Shown here piece by piece: positions 54,484 to 62,543 of a DNA stretch of 64,000 nucleotides. The DNA comes from Verrucomicrobiota bacterium (GTDB taxonomy: Bacteria > Verrucomicrobiota > Kiritimatiellia > CAIQIC01 > JAGNIJ01). Position 1 is the stretch's first letter. Every line of letters begins with the position of its first letter. The DNA is taken from the NCBI GenBank assembly GCA_022710725.1, contig JAKLGK010000004.1, positions 372,001 through 436,000 on the forward strand, in the 5' to 3' direction. The position numbers were made by a program, and so were the translations under genes. Under the pieces are notes generated by a model. It had not been told where the DNA came from, ran no database searches, and saw only the letters and a list, made by a program, of their open reading frames with translations.

Positions 54484-55578
54484 TCAACTGGTCAGATCCT
54501 GGTAATAGCGCTCGATCTCGCGCTCGCGCTCGAAGAGGGTCAGGATCAGCGCGGCGCGGATCCACATGCCGTTGCGGACCTGCCGCCAGTAAACGGCCCG
54601 CGGGTCGCCGTCCACGCCCGGCTCGATCTCCCGCCGACGCGGCAGCGGGTGCATGATCACGGCATCCGGCCGGAGCCGGGCGAGGTCGGCCACGCGGAAA
54701 TGGAACCGGTTGGTGTCCACGTCGCGGCTCTCGTGCGCCGTGTCCCACTCGTCCTGGATGCGCGTCATGTAGATCGCATCCGCCTCGGGGATCACGGCCT
54801 GCAGGTCGGACGACAGCTCGTAGGCCATGCCGGCGCGGTCCAGCGCCGCCAGGATGTCCGGGCCGATCTGCAGGGACGGCGGGGCCACGAAATACTGCTT
54901 CACGCCCGGATACAGGGTCAGCAGCCAGGCCAGGGACCGCACGGTCCGGCCGCGGGCGAGGTCGCCGACGAACGCGATCTTCTTCCGCTCGATGCCCTCT
55001 CGCTTCTCGAAGCTGCGCTGGAGCGTGTAGATGTCCAGGAGGGCCTGGGTCGGATGCTGGTCCTTCCCCGAACCGGCGTTGACGACGGGGACCGGCCGGT
55101 CGGTGTTGGAGAGCAGCCAGGCGATGCGCTCCGCGAAGCCGCCGGCCGGGTGGCGCATGATGATGATGTCGAAGAAGGAACTGAACGTGCGGATCGAATC
55201 CTCCGGCGACTCGCCCTTGATCTCGCTTGAGGTCGTCGTGTCGCGCACCTCGGCCGGGTTGAGGCCGAGCAGCTGGCAGGCCGCGTAGAACGACAGGAAC
55301 GTGCGGGTCGAAGGCTGGGCGAAGTAGAGCATCGCCCGCTTTTCGCACAACAGGTCCTGGAGGAACAACACCCCGCCACGGGTTTTGGCGATCCGACGCA
55401 CCTGCGTGGCCAGGTTGCACAGACCGTCCAGAATCGGGCGGGTGAACTGCTGGGCATTCAGGGCATGATAGGGACGGCCCTCGCGGAGAAAAAACGGGCC
55501 CTTCTCCGCCGCATCCAGGGTATGAAAGTCCTCCCAGGCGATCTTCCGAAGCGGATTGTCACGGTATAGCTTGGCCAT
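54484..55578 (-). CDS. pyrB: aspartate carbamoyltransferase catalytic chain
   Basis: A 364-residue transcarbamylase. FAQPSTRTFLSFYAACQLLG carries the carbamoyl-phosphate S-T-R-T motif; IIIMRHPAGG, SGKDQHPTQALLDI and MHPLPRRREIEPGVD complete the active site, the last with the aspartate-specific HPLPR. It is longer than E. coli PyrB (about 310). With pyrK and pyrD nearby it supports local clustering of pyrimidine genes. No pyrI is adjacent. ATG at 55578 gives MAKLYRDNPLR. Confidence 0.93.
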   Translation of the reverse strand: MAKLYRDNPLRKIAWEDFHTLDAAEKGPFFLREGRPYHALNAQQFTRPILDGLCNLATQVRRIAKTRGGVLFLQDLLCEKRAMLYFAQPSTRTFLSFYAACQLLGLNPAEVRDTTTSSEIKGESPEDSIRTFSSFFDIIIMRHPAGGFAERIAWLLSNTDRPVPVVNAGSGKDQHPTQALLDIYTLQRSFEKREGIERKKIAFVGDLARGRTVRSLAWLLTLYPGVKQYFVAPPSLQIGPDILAALDRAGMAYELSSDLQAVIPEADAIYMTRIQDEWDTAHESRDVDTNRFHFRVADLARLRPDAVIMHPLPRRREIEPGVDGDPRAVYWRQVRNGMWIRAALILTLFEREREIERYYQDLTS

Positions 55579-55684
55579 AGGACCTCCGAGCGGGCTCGAG
55601 GGCGCCACGCTCAAGTCGGGACGTTAGCGCGGAAGGGGCCAAAAAGAAAGTCAGAACGCGATCAGGGGACAGCGAGCCAGCCGT

Positions 55685-55915
55685 TCAGGGGATGGAGTCT
55701 TCAGGGTGGTGATGGCCGAACCGGATCATCCAGTCCACGCAGGCCCGCTCCCACCCGATGTCATGTCCGGCCTTCTCGCTCTCGTACCACTTGTGGAGTT
55801 GGATTTCCTGCTTCATGCACTCCCAGCGGCGGAAAAGGCGGGTATTGCGGACCCACTGGTCAGCCGAGCAATCCGATACGTCTCTGCCTGAACCCTTGCT
55901 CATTGCCGGTTCCAT
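55685..55915 (-). CDS. small HKWY-motif protein
   Basis: A 76-residue protein. The part RLFRRWECMKQEIQLHKWYESEK followed by AGHDIGWERACVDWMIRFG looks conserved and resembles short segments I associate with DUF4032-type proteins. It has no signal peptide or membrane helix. ATG at 55915 has an AAGG site about 10 bases upstream; GTG at 55921 and ATG at 55903 are alternatives. Function unknown. The 134 bases before it are AT-rich and hold its promoter. Confidence 0.6.
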   Translation of the reverse strand: MEPAMSKGSGRDVSDCSADQWVRNTRLFRRWECMKQEIQLHKWYESEKAGHDIGWERACVDWMIRFGHHHPEDSIP

Positions 55916-56055
55916 GGACACTACCTTACCACTTAAAGGTTATATCATTCAGAAATAATGTCAATATCAATTCGCCCGCTTCGCTGTCGCCGCCTGATGC
56001 GCGACGGGCAAATATCTAATTTCCTTCCAATAAGCATGTTATGAAAGCGGCGCCC

Positions 56056-57267
56056 CTATTCGACATAGCCGATCAGGCCTTTTAGATAGTCGCCTTCGAC
56101 GAAGCTGGTCAGCCCCGGATGATCGGCCGGTTGGGTCAGCCTCTCGCCAATGCGCAGGCGCCGGCCGGCATCGGTTTCGGCCCAGCCCAGCATCGTCCGA
56201 AACGCCTCGGCGGATACCAGTCCCGAGCAGGAAAAGGTGGCGAGGATGCCGCCCGGCGTCAGGAGTTTCAGGGCCAGGAGGTTGATGTCCTTGTAGGCTC
56301 GCAGCCCTTTTTCCAGTTGCGCCTGGCTGGCGACAAAACGCGGAGGATCCAGGATGATGAGGTCGAACCGCTCGCCCGCGTCGCGGTAGCGCCGCAGCGC
56401 CTCGGGCACATCCGCCGCCCGGTACTCGACAGGGATGGTCGTGGCGTTGAGCCGGTGCTGCTCGCGGGCCAGTTCCAGCGCAGGCTCGGAACGATCGAGC
56501 CCGACGATGGAAACCGCTCCGGCCGCAGCGGCATACACCTCGAAGGCCCCGGTGTAGCAGTAGGCGCTCAACACGCGCCGCCCGCGGGCATAGGCGGCCA
56601 CGCGGAGTCGGTTCTCGCGCTGGTCCAGGAAGAAGCCGGTCTTCTGCCCTCCCGCGACGTCCACGGCAAACGACAACCCGTTTTCGCGGATGATCACCCG
56701 CCCGGGCGCAGACGGCCCCGGCGTCGCCACGCCGGAGACATCCACGGCCTCGCGGGTCGCGGCGTCCGGTTCGATCCGCAGGTGCATCGCCAAGCCCGTG
56801 CGCGCGGCCAGGTGATCCACGATGGCCTGCAGGTGCGGAACGAGGGCCGCGGCGCCTACCTGGACGGACAACACGTCGGCGTACCGGTCCACGATGAGCC
56901 CGGAAAGCCCGTCCGCTTCGGAGAACACGAGCCGCCAGGCATTCGTCCGCCCGCCGGCGAACTGGAAGAGCCGCTCCCGCATAGCCAGCGCCGCATCAAG
57001 CCTTGCCTGGAAAAAGGACGCGTCGAGCGCCTGCGCTGTATCCCGCGTGTAGATGCGGAGTTGCAGCGCAGCTCCGGGGTTCAGCAGGCCGCGCGCGAGC
57101 CAGGTCCCATCATGGGCCACCACATCCGCCACGCTGCCCGGCGCCCCGGCTCCCTCGATGGAATCCACGGCCCCCGAAAAAACCCACGGATGCCCGCGGC
57201 GCACCGGTTTTTCGCGGCCGGGTTTCAACCGGACCATGACGCGTTCCTCGCCCATGCCGACCATCAT
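56056..57267 (-). CDS. rlmI: RlmI-like 23S rRNA cytosine-C5 methyltransferase
   Basis: A 403-residue protein with an N-terminal PUA domain (VRRGHPWVFSGAVDSIEG), an RNA-recognition part (LFSEADGLSGLIVDRY) and a Rossmann methyltransferase (GFFLDQRENR, VLSAYCYTGAFEVYAA, DLIILDPPRFVAS, ATFSCSGLVSAE). The two catalytic-type cysteines near CYTG and FSCSG fit C5-cytosine chemistry in ribosomal RNA. An RlmI-family member is certain; exact target C1962 is by homology. Confidence 0.88.
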   Translation of the reverse strand: MMVGMGEERVMVRLKPGREKPVRRGHPWVFSGAVDSIEGAGAPGSVADVVAHDGTWLARGLLNPGAALQLRIYTRDTAQALDASFFQARLDAALAMRERLFQFAGGRTNAWRLVFSEADGLSGLIVDRYADVLSVQVGAAALVPHLQAIVDHLAARTGLAMHLRIEPDAATREAVDVSGVATPGPSAPGRVIIRENGLSFAVDVAGGQKTGFFLDQRENRLRVAAYARGRRVLSAYCYTGAFEVYAAAAGAVSIVGLDRSEPALELAREQHRLNATTIPVEYRAADVPEALRRYRDAGERFDLIILDPPRFVASQAQLEKGLRAYKDINLLALKLLTPGGILATFSCSGLVSAEAFRTMLGWAETDAGRRLRIGERLTQPADHPGLTSFVEGDYLKGLIGYVE

Positions 57268-57290
57268 AGCCGGAAGCGCGCCGGGAGCAA

Positions 57291-60200
57291 TCAGGGCTTT
57301 TCGACCTTCACCCGGTAGAAGCGGCGGCCCTCGAGCGGAGGTCCCGCCGTGGTGTCCGCGGACCCGTCATCGGTGAAGGAGAACACCGACGGCGAACCGC
57401 CGGTCTCCGTCCACGTGCCGATCCCCTGCGCCGGGTTGGCGAACGGGCTCCAATCCCCGCCGAGGTCGTCGGCGAAGTAGATGGTGTACTTGCGCCCCGG
57501 GACCGTCCGAACGGGCACCTGGACGGAGATCGTTCCTGCCGGGGTCGGTGTCTCGACCGCGAAGATGGAATCGCCGTCCGTCGGCGTCGTCCCCGCGGTG
57601 TACTCGTCCAGGTTGCTCAACTCGTCGCCATCCCAGTCGCCTGCGGGCGGATTGGTCAGCGAGGCGAAGCTGTCCCACTCCCAGCCATCCGGCATCCCGT
57701 CGCCGTCGGAATCGAACGGCACGACGATCTGCGTGGCATTGGTCACGATGCTGTTCGTCGCGCCCTGCCCGTCGTCCGCGACGAAGACCACGGCCTGGGT
57801 GGTCCCCGCCAGTTCCGCCGGCAGCGCGGTCCACGCGAACACGCCCGCGGCAAATGTCGCGCCCGACGGCTTCACGGTGTTCGTCAGCGTCACCGCGTTG
57901 CCGTTCCCGTCGGAGGCGGTCACGCTGAAATTGGTCGCCGATCCCACGGCCAGCCAGTGCGGGCCGGGCAGGCTGATCGAGGGCGCCGCGTTGGTGGAGA
58001 CCTCCTCCAGCTTGAGGTACTGCACCAGGGCGCCGTCATCGGTGATGGCCCCGCCCGTGTCGGCCGGGAGGTTAACCCATATGCCGTCATTGTAAAGAGA
58101 TGCGCCCGTTTTCGGCCAGCCGCTCGTCAGCAACTGGTCCGGGTTGCTCGCGGCCAGATTCCGGACGTTGTAGCTCTTGCCCGTGTTCAGGCCGAGGAGG
58201 GTCCACACGGGCTGCAGGTTGTACGTCGCGCTGGAGCCGGTATGCGCCTCCCCGTGCCGCAGCAGGAGGGAAAACGCGAGCACGACATCGGACGCGGCCG
58301 GCCCCGCGTTCGCCGTTTCGTACTTCGCCACGGCGAGGATGCGCGCCTCCTCGCCGCCCCCGACCTTCGAGAGGAAGTAGCGATTATGGCTGCGCAGGGC
58401 CGGGCTCAAGCGGCGGGCCCGGTTCACCTTCCCGTACCACTCCGCGATCCCTCCGCTGTTCGGCGGCGGGTTCGACCACACGGTGAGCTGGTTCCATTTC
58501 TTGAAATGCGGGATGTACTTGCCGAAGTTCTCCTCGTGGTCCTCGCGGAACCCGTCGTAGTACCACGTGCCGCCGGGGTCCGAGGAGTTGTAGTTCTGGA
58601 TGCCCTGCTCCTGCCCGTAGAAGATCATCGGTACGCCGTCCACCGTCGAGAGCGCCCCGTACCGGGAGGCCACCAGCCAGCAGTCGTTGTCCGGCAGGAC
58701 CTCGTCGTGGCTGGTCAGGTTCAGCAGGACCAGGCCCTGGCCGTACGAGGTGCGGCGGCTTTCGATGGCGCTCCTCACATCCCAGGAATCGTTGATGTGC
58801 GACTGGGTGAACTGGAAGACCAGGTTCTCGTTGAGGATGTCGAAGTGCCGGTTCGAGCGGTAGCCGGGGTTCCCGCCGTCGAGCGTTTCGGCCATGAAGA
58901 TGAAATTCCATTTGAACTTGCGCGTGCGGTTGATGATGTACTCCCAGCACTGCGGGGGCAAGCCCTGCCCGAAATCGCAGCGCAGGCCGTCGATGCCCTT
59001 GTCGTCCGTCGCCGCGTCGTAGGTGTTGGTCCCGGGATGGCCCGTCTTCCGGATCCAGTACTCGGGGTAATACGCGAAGAGTTTCCACAGCTGGATGTTG
59101 GCGGAGGTCAGGCCGGCGAAATCCATCCAGTCGCTTTCGCTGTTGTAGTCGTTGTTGTTCTCGGGATTGTGCCGGACGAGGGCGGAGTAGCGGCCGAAGA
59201 ACAGGTCGGCGGTGTCCGGCCACTTGCCGAAATCGCCGCGGTCGGGCGCGGTGGCGAAGTCGTTGGTGCCGGCGTTGGTGTAGTAGGTCGCGGGCAGGCC
59301 ATAATCCGTAATGAGCGAGTACCAGCCCGGCTGGGTGCCGCCCATGCGGGCGTTGGGGTCCGCGGCGAAGCCGAGGTCCACGGCCCCCTGTCCCACCTCC
59401 GCGTCCCACGAGGTGTGGTTGAACACGCCGTCGAGCATCACGTGAATGCGGCCCGTGGCGCCGGTATGCGCGTCCGCCTGCGCCACGAAATTCGTGAACT
59501 CGGCCAGCGCGCCGGCCTCGGTGCCGTCGCCGCCGAACCATTTCGAGACCGCGAAGTAGTCGCGCGTGGAGTACGGGCTGCCCGGGGTCAGGCCGTCGCC
59601 CCGCTCGACGGCGTTCGGATGGATGGGCTGGAACCAGAGGCAGTTCGCGCCCACGCCGTCGAGGTATTCCAGGTTGAACCGGTCGAAGCCGTCGCTGTCG
59701 CCCTGCGCCACGCTCAACAGGTCCACGAACGTGCTGCGGCCGGCCTCGCTGCTCCACGTGGACTCGACCGTGAGGGCATTGAGCTCGTACATGCGCAGGT
59801 CGAGCGCCTTGCGCGGGGAGACGACGACCGCGTGGTCGCGCCGGCCGCCGTCCGTGTACCACCACCAGTTCGTCGCGGCCGCGCCGACGAGTCGATACCG
59901 CGCCGTCAGGCGGTAGGCGCCGGTCCGGCTGACCGTGCCGGTCCAGACGTACGCGTTCCCGCCGACGGGCGTCATGGGCCACGCGCGGAAGTAGGCGCCG
60001 GTGTCGTTCGTGGTGATCACGTTGGCGTCGGGCGGCCGGATGCCGTCCGGCACGCCGTCGGAGTTGACATCCACCTCGCACCAGTCCCGGCGGTCAAGGT
60101 TGCTGAAGACCTCCACGGCCGCGGAGGTGACGCCGGCCGGCACGGTGAACGCGACTGTCACGCGCTGGGTCTCGCCGGCAGCCTCGTCAATGAAGAACTT

Positions 60201-60743
60201 GCTCGTGGTGTAGTTCGCGTTCAGGCCGTTGACCGTCAGCACGGGCGTGCCGGGCGACATGGTGAACGTGACCGGGTCGCCCTGCGCGGTGGACTCCACG
60301 CCGGTCTTCGCGTTGTTGTTGTAGAGGTACGTGTCGTCGCGGTCGGAGTACGTGATCTTGAGGTAATACTGGATCACGTCGCCGGCGGCGAACGTCCCGG
60401 CCGGGATCGCGGCCCGCCAGTACTGGTTGTTCGGGTAGCCCGAGGGCCCGTCCGCGTCCCACTGCAGGACGGACGAGGACCAGCCGGCGCCGGACTTGCG
60501 GTAGACCAGCCAGCCGCCCGTCTGGTTGTTCTCGCTGCCCCACGGGCTGCCCTTGTAGGTGCCGTTGTAGATCGTCACGGCCTCCGCGTAGCCGGGGCTC
60601 AAGGGATTGCGCATCGTGACGGAAGGGGGCTCGGCGTTGGCCGGGATGTGCCAGGAATTGCCGAGCGCCGCGCGGGCGACGCCGGCCCACGCCAGCTCCA
60701 TCAGAAACACCGACACCGCGAGCTTCCGGCAAATCGTTTCCAT
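57291..60743 (-). CDS. exported GH13 alpha-amylase with accessory modules
   Basis: A 1150-residue protein with a signal peptide (VSVFLMELAWAGVARA). Two starch-binding-like N-terminal regions (about 25-130 and 130-310) precede the GH13 barrel (about 325-870). Catalytic residues are Asp590 (GLRCDFGQGL), Glu619 (FMAETLDGG) and Asp680 (TSHDEVLPDND). Cadherin/Ig-like (about 930-1030), calcium-repeat (DSDGDGMPDGWEWDSF) and a final FYRVKVEKP module follow. It should hydrolyse alpha-1,4-glucans outside the cell, feeding MalQ. A promoter at 60750-60778 would give a leaderless message. Confidence 0.92.
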   Translation of the reverse strand: METICRKLAVSVFLMELAWAGVARAALGNSWHIPANAEPPSVTMRNPLSPGYAEAVTIYNGTYKGSPWGSENNQTGGWLVYRKSGAGWSSSVLQWDADGPSGYPNNQYWRAAIPAGTFAAGDVIQYYLKITYSDRDDTYLYNNNAKTGVESTAQGDPVTFTMSPGTPVLTVNGLNANYTTSKFFIDEAAGETQRVTVAFTVPAGVTSAAVEVFSNLDRRDWCEVDVNSDGVPDGIRPPDANVITTNDTGAYFRAWPMTPVGGNAYVWTGTVSRTGAYRLTARYRLVGAAATNWWWYTDGGRRDHAVVVSPRKALDLRMYELNALTVESTWSSEAGRSTFVDLLSVAQGDSDGFDRFNLEYLDGVGANCLWFQPIHPNAVERGDGLTPGSPYSTRDYFAVSKWFGGDGTEAGALAEFTNFVAQADAHTGATGRIHVMLDGVFNHTSWDAEVGQGAVDLGFAADPNARMGGTQPGWYSLITDYGLPATYYTNAGTNDFATAPDRGDFGKWPDTADLFFGRYSALVRHNPENNNDYNSESDWMDFAGLTSANIQLWKLFAYYPEYWIRKTGHPGTNTYDAATDDKGIDGLRCDFGQGLPPQCWEYIINRTRKFKWNFIFMAETLDGGNPGYRSNRHFDILNENLVFQFTQSHINDSWDVRSAIESRRTSYGQGLVLLNLTSHDEVLPDNDCWLVASRYGALSTVDGVPMIFYGQEQGIQNYNSSDPGGTWYYDGFREDHEENFGKYIPHFKKWNQLTVWSNPPPNSGGIAEWYGKVNRARRLSPALRSHNRYFLSKVGGGEEARILAVAKYETANAGPAASDVVLAFSLLLRHGEAHTGSSATYNLQPVWTLLGLNTGKSYNVRNLAASNPDQLLTSGWPKTGASLYNDGIWVNLPADTGGAITDDGALVQYLKLEEVSTNAAPSISLPGPHWLAVGSATNFSVTASDGNGNAVTLTNTVKPSGATFAAGVFAWTALPAELAGTTQAVVFVADDGQGATNSIVTNATQIVVPFDSDGDGMPDGWEWDSFASLTNPPAGDWDGDELSNLDEYTAGTTPTDGDSIFAVETPTPAGTISVQVPVRTVPGRKYTIYFADDLGGDWSPFANPAQGIGTWTETGGSPSVFSFTDDGSADTTAGPPLEGRRFYRVKVEKP

Positions 60744-60749
60744 GTTGAA

Positions 60750-60778
60750 AACATACCGCGCGTCCCGCGCCGGGTAAA
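60750..60778 (-). promoter_or_regulatory. candidate leaderless promoter of the alpha-amylase gene
   Basis: Read on the minus strand, TTTACC (60778-60773) is followed after 17 bases by TATGTT (60755-60750). The ATG starts six bases beyond the -10 box, so transcription would begin at or next to the start codon. No ribosome-binding site is present, which supports the leaderless reading. Confidence 0.45.
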
Positions 60779-60826
60779 GGCGCGCGCGGCCTTGCCGAGG
60801 CGCGCGCGGGCGTGTATCGTCGGGCC

Positions 60827-62293
60827 ATGGCCTATGACGCCATGAGTCACGGCCTTTTTTTCCCGCGGGCCTCCGCGTATGGGCGCTCCCCCGGGGCGGA
60901 CGAGTCCTGCGTCCGCGAGGGCCGAAGACATCGGCGCGATTTCCCCTGGAGCGAGCGGCACCTGCAGTGCATCTGGTACGATACACGCCTGCGACCGGCA
61001 GGCCTACGAACCGGCAGCGGCGAAGAGGTCGAGGTGGAGGATCCCGGCGTCTGGAACCTGGAAGCGGGTCCCGACTTCCTCGGCGCGCGGCTGCGGATCG
61101 GAGGACGGCGCATCGCCGGCGACGTGGAGGTGCACGTTCATCCGCGCGACTGGCGGCATCACGGCCATTCCGCCGATCCGCGCTATCATCGGGTTCGCGT
61201 GCACCTGACCTACTTCCCCGAGACCGCCCCTGCGCGCGATCTCCCGCCCGGCGCCGTGCACATTGCGCTGAAGTCCGCGCTGGCCGCGCAGCCGTACTTC
61301 AGCTTCGAGGCCGTGGATCCGGCGGCCTACCCGCTCGCCGCCCGCGCCACGCCGGCGCCCTGCTCCCTCGTCCTGCAGCGCCTCGACGCGGACGGCAAGA
61401 TCGGCCTCCTGGAGGCGGCGGGCCAGGAGCGGCTGCGGCGGAAGACCGAGCGGCTTGCCGCGGCCATCGAGGAAAAGGGCCGCGACCAGGCTCTCTACGA
61501 GGAAGCGCTCGGCGCCCTGGGCTTCAAGCACAACAAGCGGGCATGCCGGGGACTTGCGGAGCGCGTGTCCCTGGCCCGGCTGCGCGAGACGGGACAAGGC
61601 GACGCCCTTTCCGCCTATGCCCTGTTCTGCGGCGTGGCGGGAGTGCTGCCCGAGCGGCCGACCGAGCGATGGGACCGGGAGACCCGCGCGTTTGTCCGCG
61701 CGCTGTGGGACCGCTGGTGGAAACTCCGCGCGGCGTGGGACGCCCAACTCCTGTCCCGGAGCGATTGGCGCCTGTCCGGCGTGCGGCCCGCCAACCGGCC
61801 GGAGCGGCGGCTCATGGCGGCGGCTTGTCTCTTCCTGAAGCCGGTCCCGTTGTCCGACGACTGGCTGGCGGTCGCGACGAGCGATCCCGACCGCGTCGCG
61901 GAGCGCGTGCAGTCCGCCCTCGCGCAGTCGACCGGAACCTACTGGGACCATCGCCTGGCGTGGGGCGGGAGCCGGTCTCCCAAGCCGATCGCGCTCATCG
62001 GCGAATCCCTGGCGCGGGTGATCGTCGCCAACGTGCTGGTGCCCTTCCTGGCGGCCGCCGAGGTTCGCGCGCCATTTGAGCGCGGCCTCCTGCGGCGCCT
62101 GCCGCCCGAGGGCGACAACCAGGTGGTCCGGCAAACCGCGCTGTCGTTGTTCGGTCCGGATTATCCGCCCTCCCTGCTGCGCGATGGCCTTCGGCGACAG
62201 GGTCTCATCCAAATTTTCCACGACTATTGCCTGAACGACCGCTCCCGCTGCTCCGGCTGCGAATTCCCAGATTTCCTTGGGAAATCGATGTAA
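60827..62293 (+). CDS. DUF2851 family protein
   Basis: A 488-residue cytoplasmic protein. SERHLQCIWYDTRL at the N-terminus, then NLEAGPDFLGARLRIGG, GDVEVHVHPRDWRHHGH and the C-terminal C-x6-RC-x2-C (CLNDRSRCSGCEFP) are DUF2851 hallmarks. The D/E-rich central segment with GDVEVH looks enzyme-like (nuclease-type folds have been suggested), but no function is established. ATG at 60827 is divergent from the amylase; the GTG at 60812 is an alternative. Confidence 0.88.
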   Translation: MAYDAMSHGLFFPRASAYGRSPGADESCVREGRRHRRDFPWSERHLQCIWYDTRLRPAGLRTGSGEEVEVEDPGVWNLEAGPDFLGARLRIGGRRIAGDVEVHVHPRDWRHHGHSADPRYHRVRVHLTYFPETAPARDLPPGAVHIALKSALAAQPYFSFEAVDPAAYPLAARATPAPCSLVLQRLDADGKIGLLEAAGQERLRRKTERLAAAIEEKGRDQALYEEALGALGFKHNKRACRGLAERVSLARLRETGQGDALSAYALFCGVAGVLPERPTERWDRETRAFVRALWDRWWKLRAAWDAQLLSRSDWRLSGVRPANRPERRLMAAACLFLKPVPLSDDWLAVATSDPDRVAERVQSALAQSTGTYWDHRLAWGGSRSPKPIALIGESLARVIVANVLVPFLAAAEVRAPFERGLLRRLPPEGDNQVVRQTALSLFGPDYPPSLLRDGLRRQGLIQIFHDYCLNDRSRCSGCEFPDFLGKSM

Positions 62294-62543
62294 ATCATGT
62301 CAAGAAAATAAAGCTCTTTCGCGCCCCTGATCCTGCATTATTGAGAAAGAGAAAAACGACTACAGTCCGTCATGCTATGAACAAGGGCTTGGCTTGTGTG
62401 TAACCTGTTCATAGACAATATATAAAATGCTAAATGGGCCGCCGTTAGTCGGCGAGCAGTCTGGTCGGTATCACAAAGGCCAGTGGCTTGGAAAATGCTT
62501 GTAAAATGGTAGGGGCGAGGCTGGCGCAGGGGATGGACCCTCG
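62294..62543. other. AT-rich intergenic leader
   Basis: 250 bases without a supported gene. The stretch is markedly AT-richer than its surroundings and holds a possible -10-like run (ATATATAAAA near 62420) and a short hairpin (CGCCG-TTAGT-CGGCG near 62442). It ends in a GGGGA site about 10 bases before the ATG at 62544. It probably carries the promoter and leader of the following gene. Confidence 0.5.
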
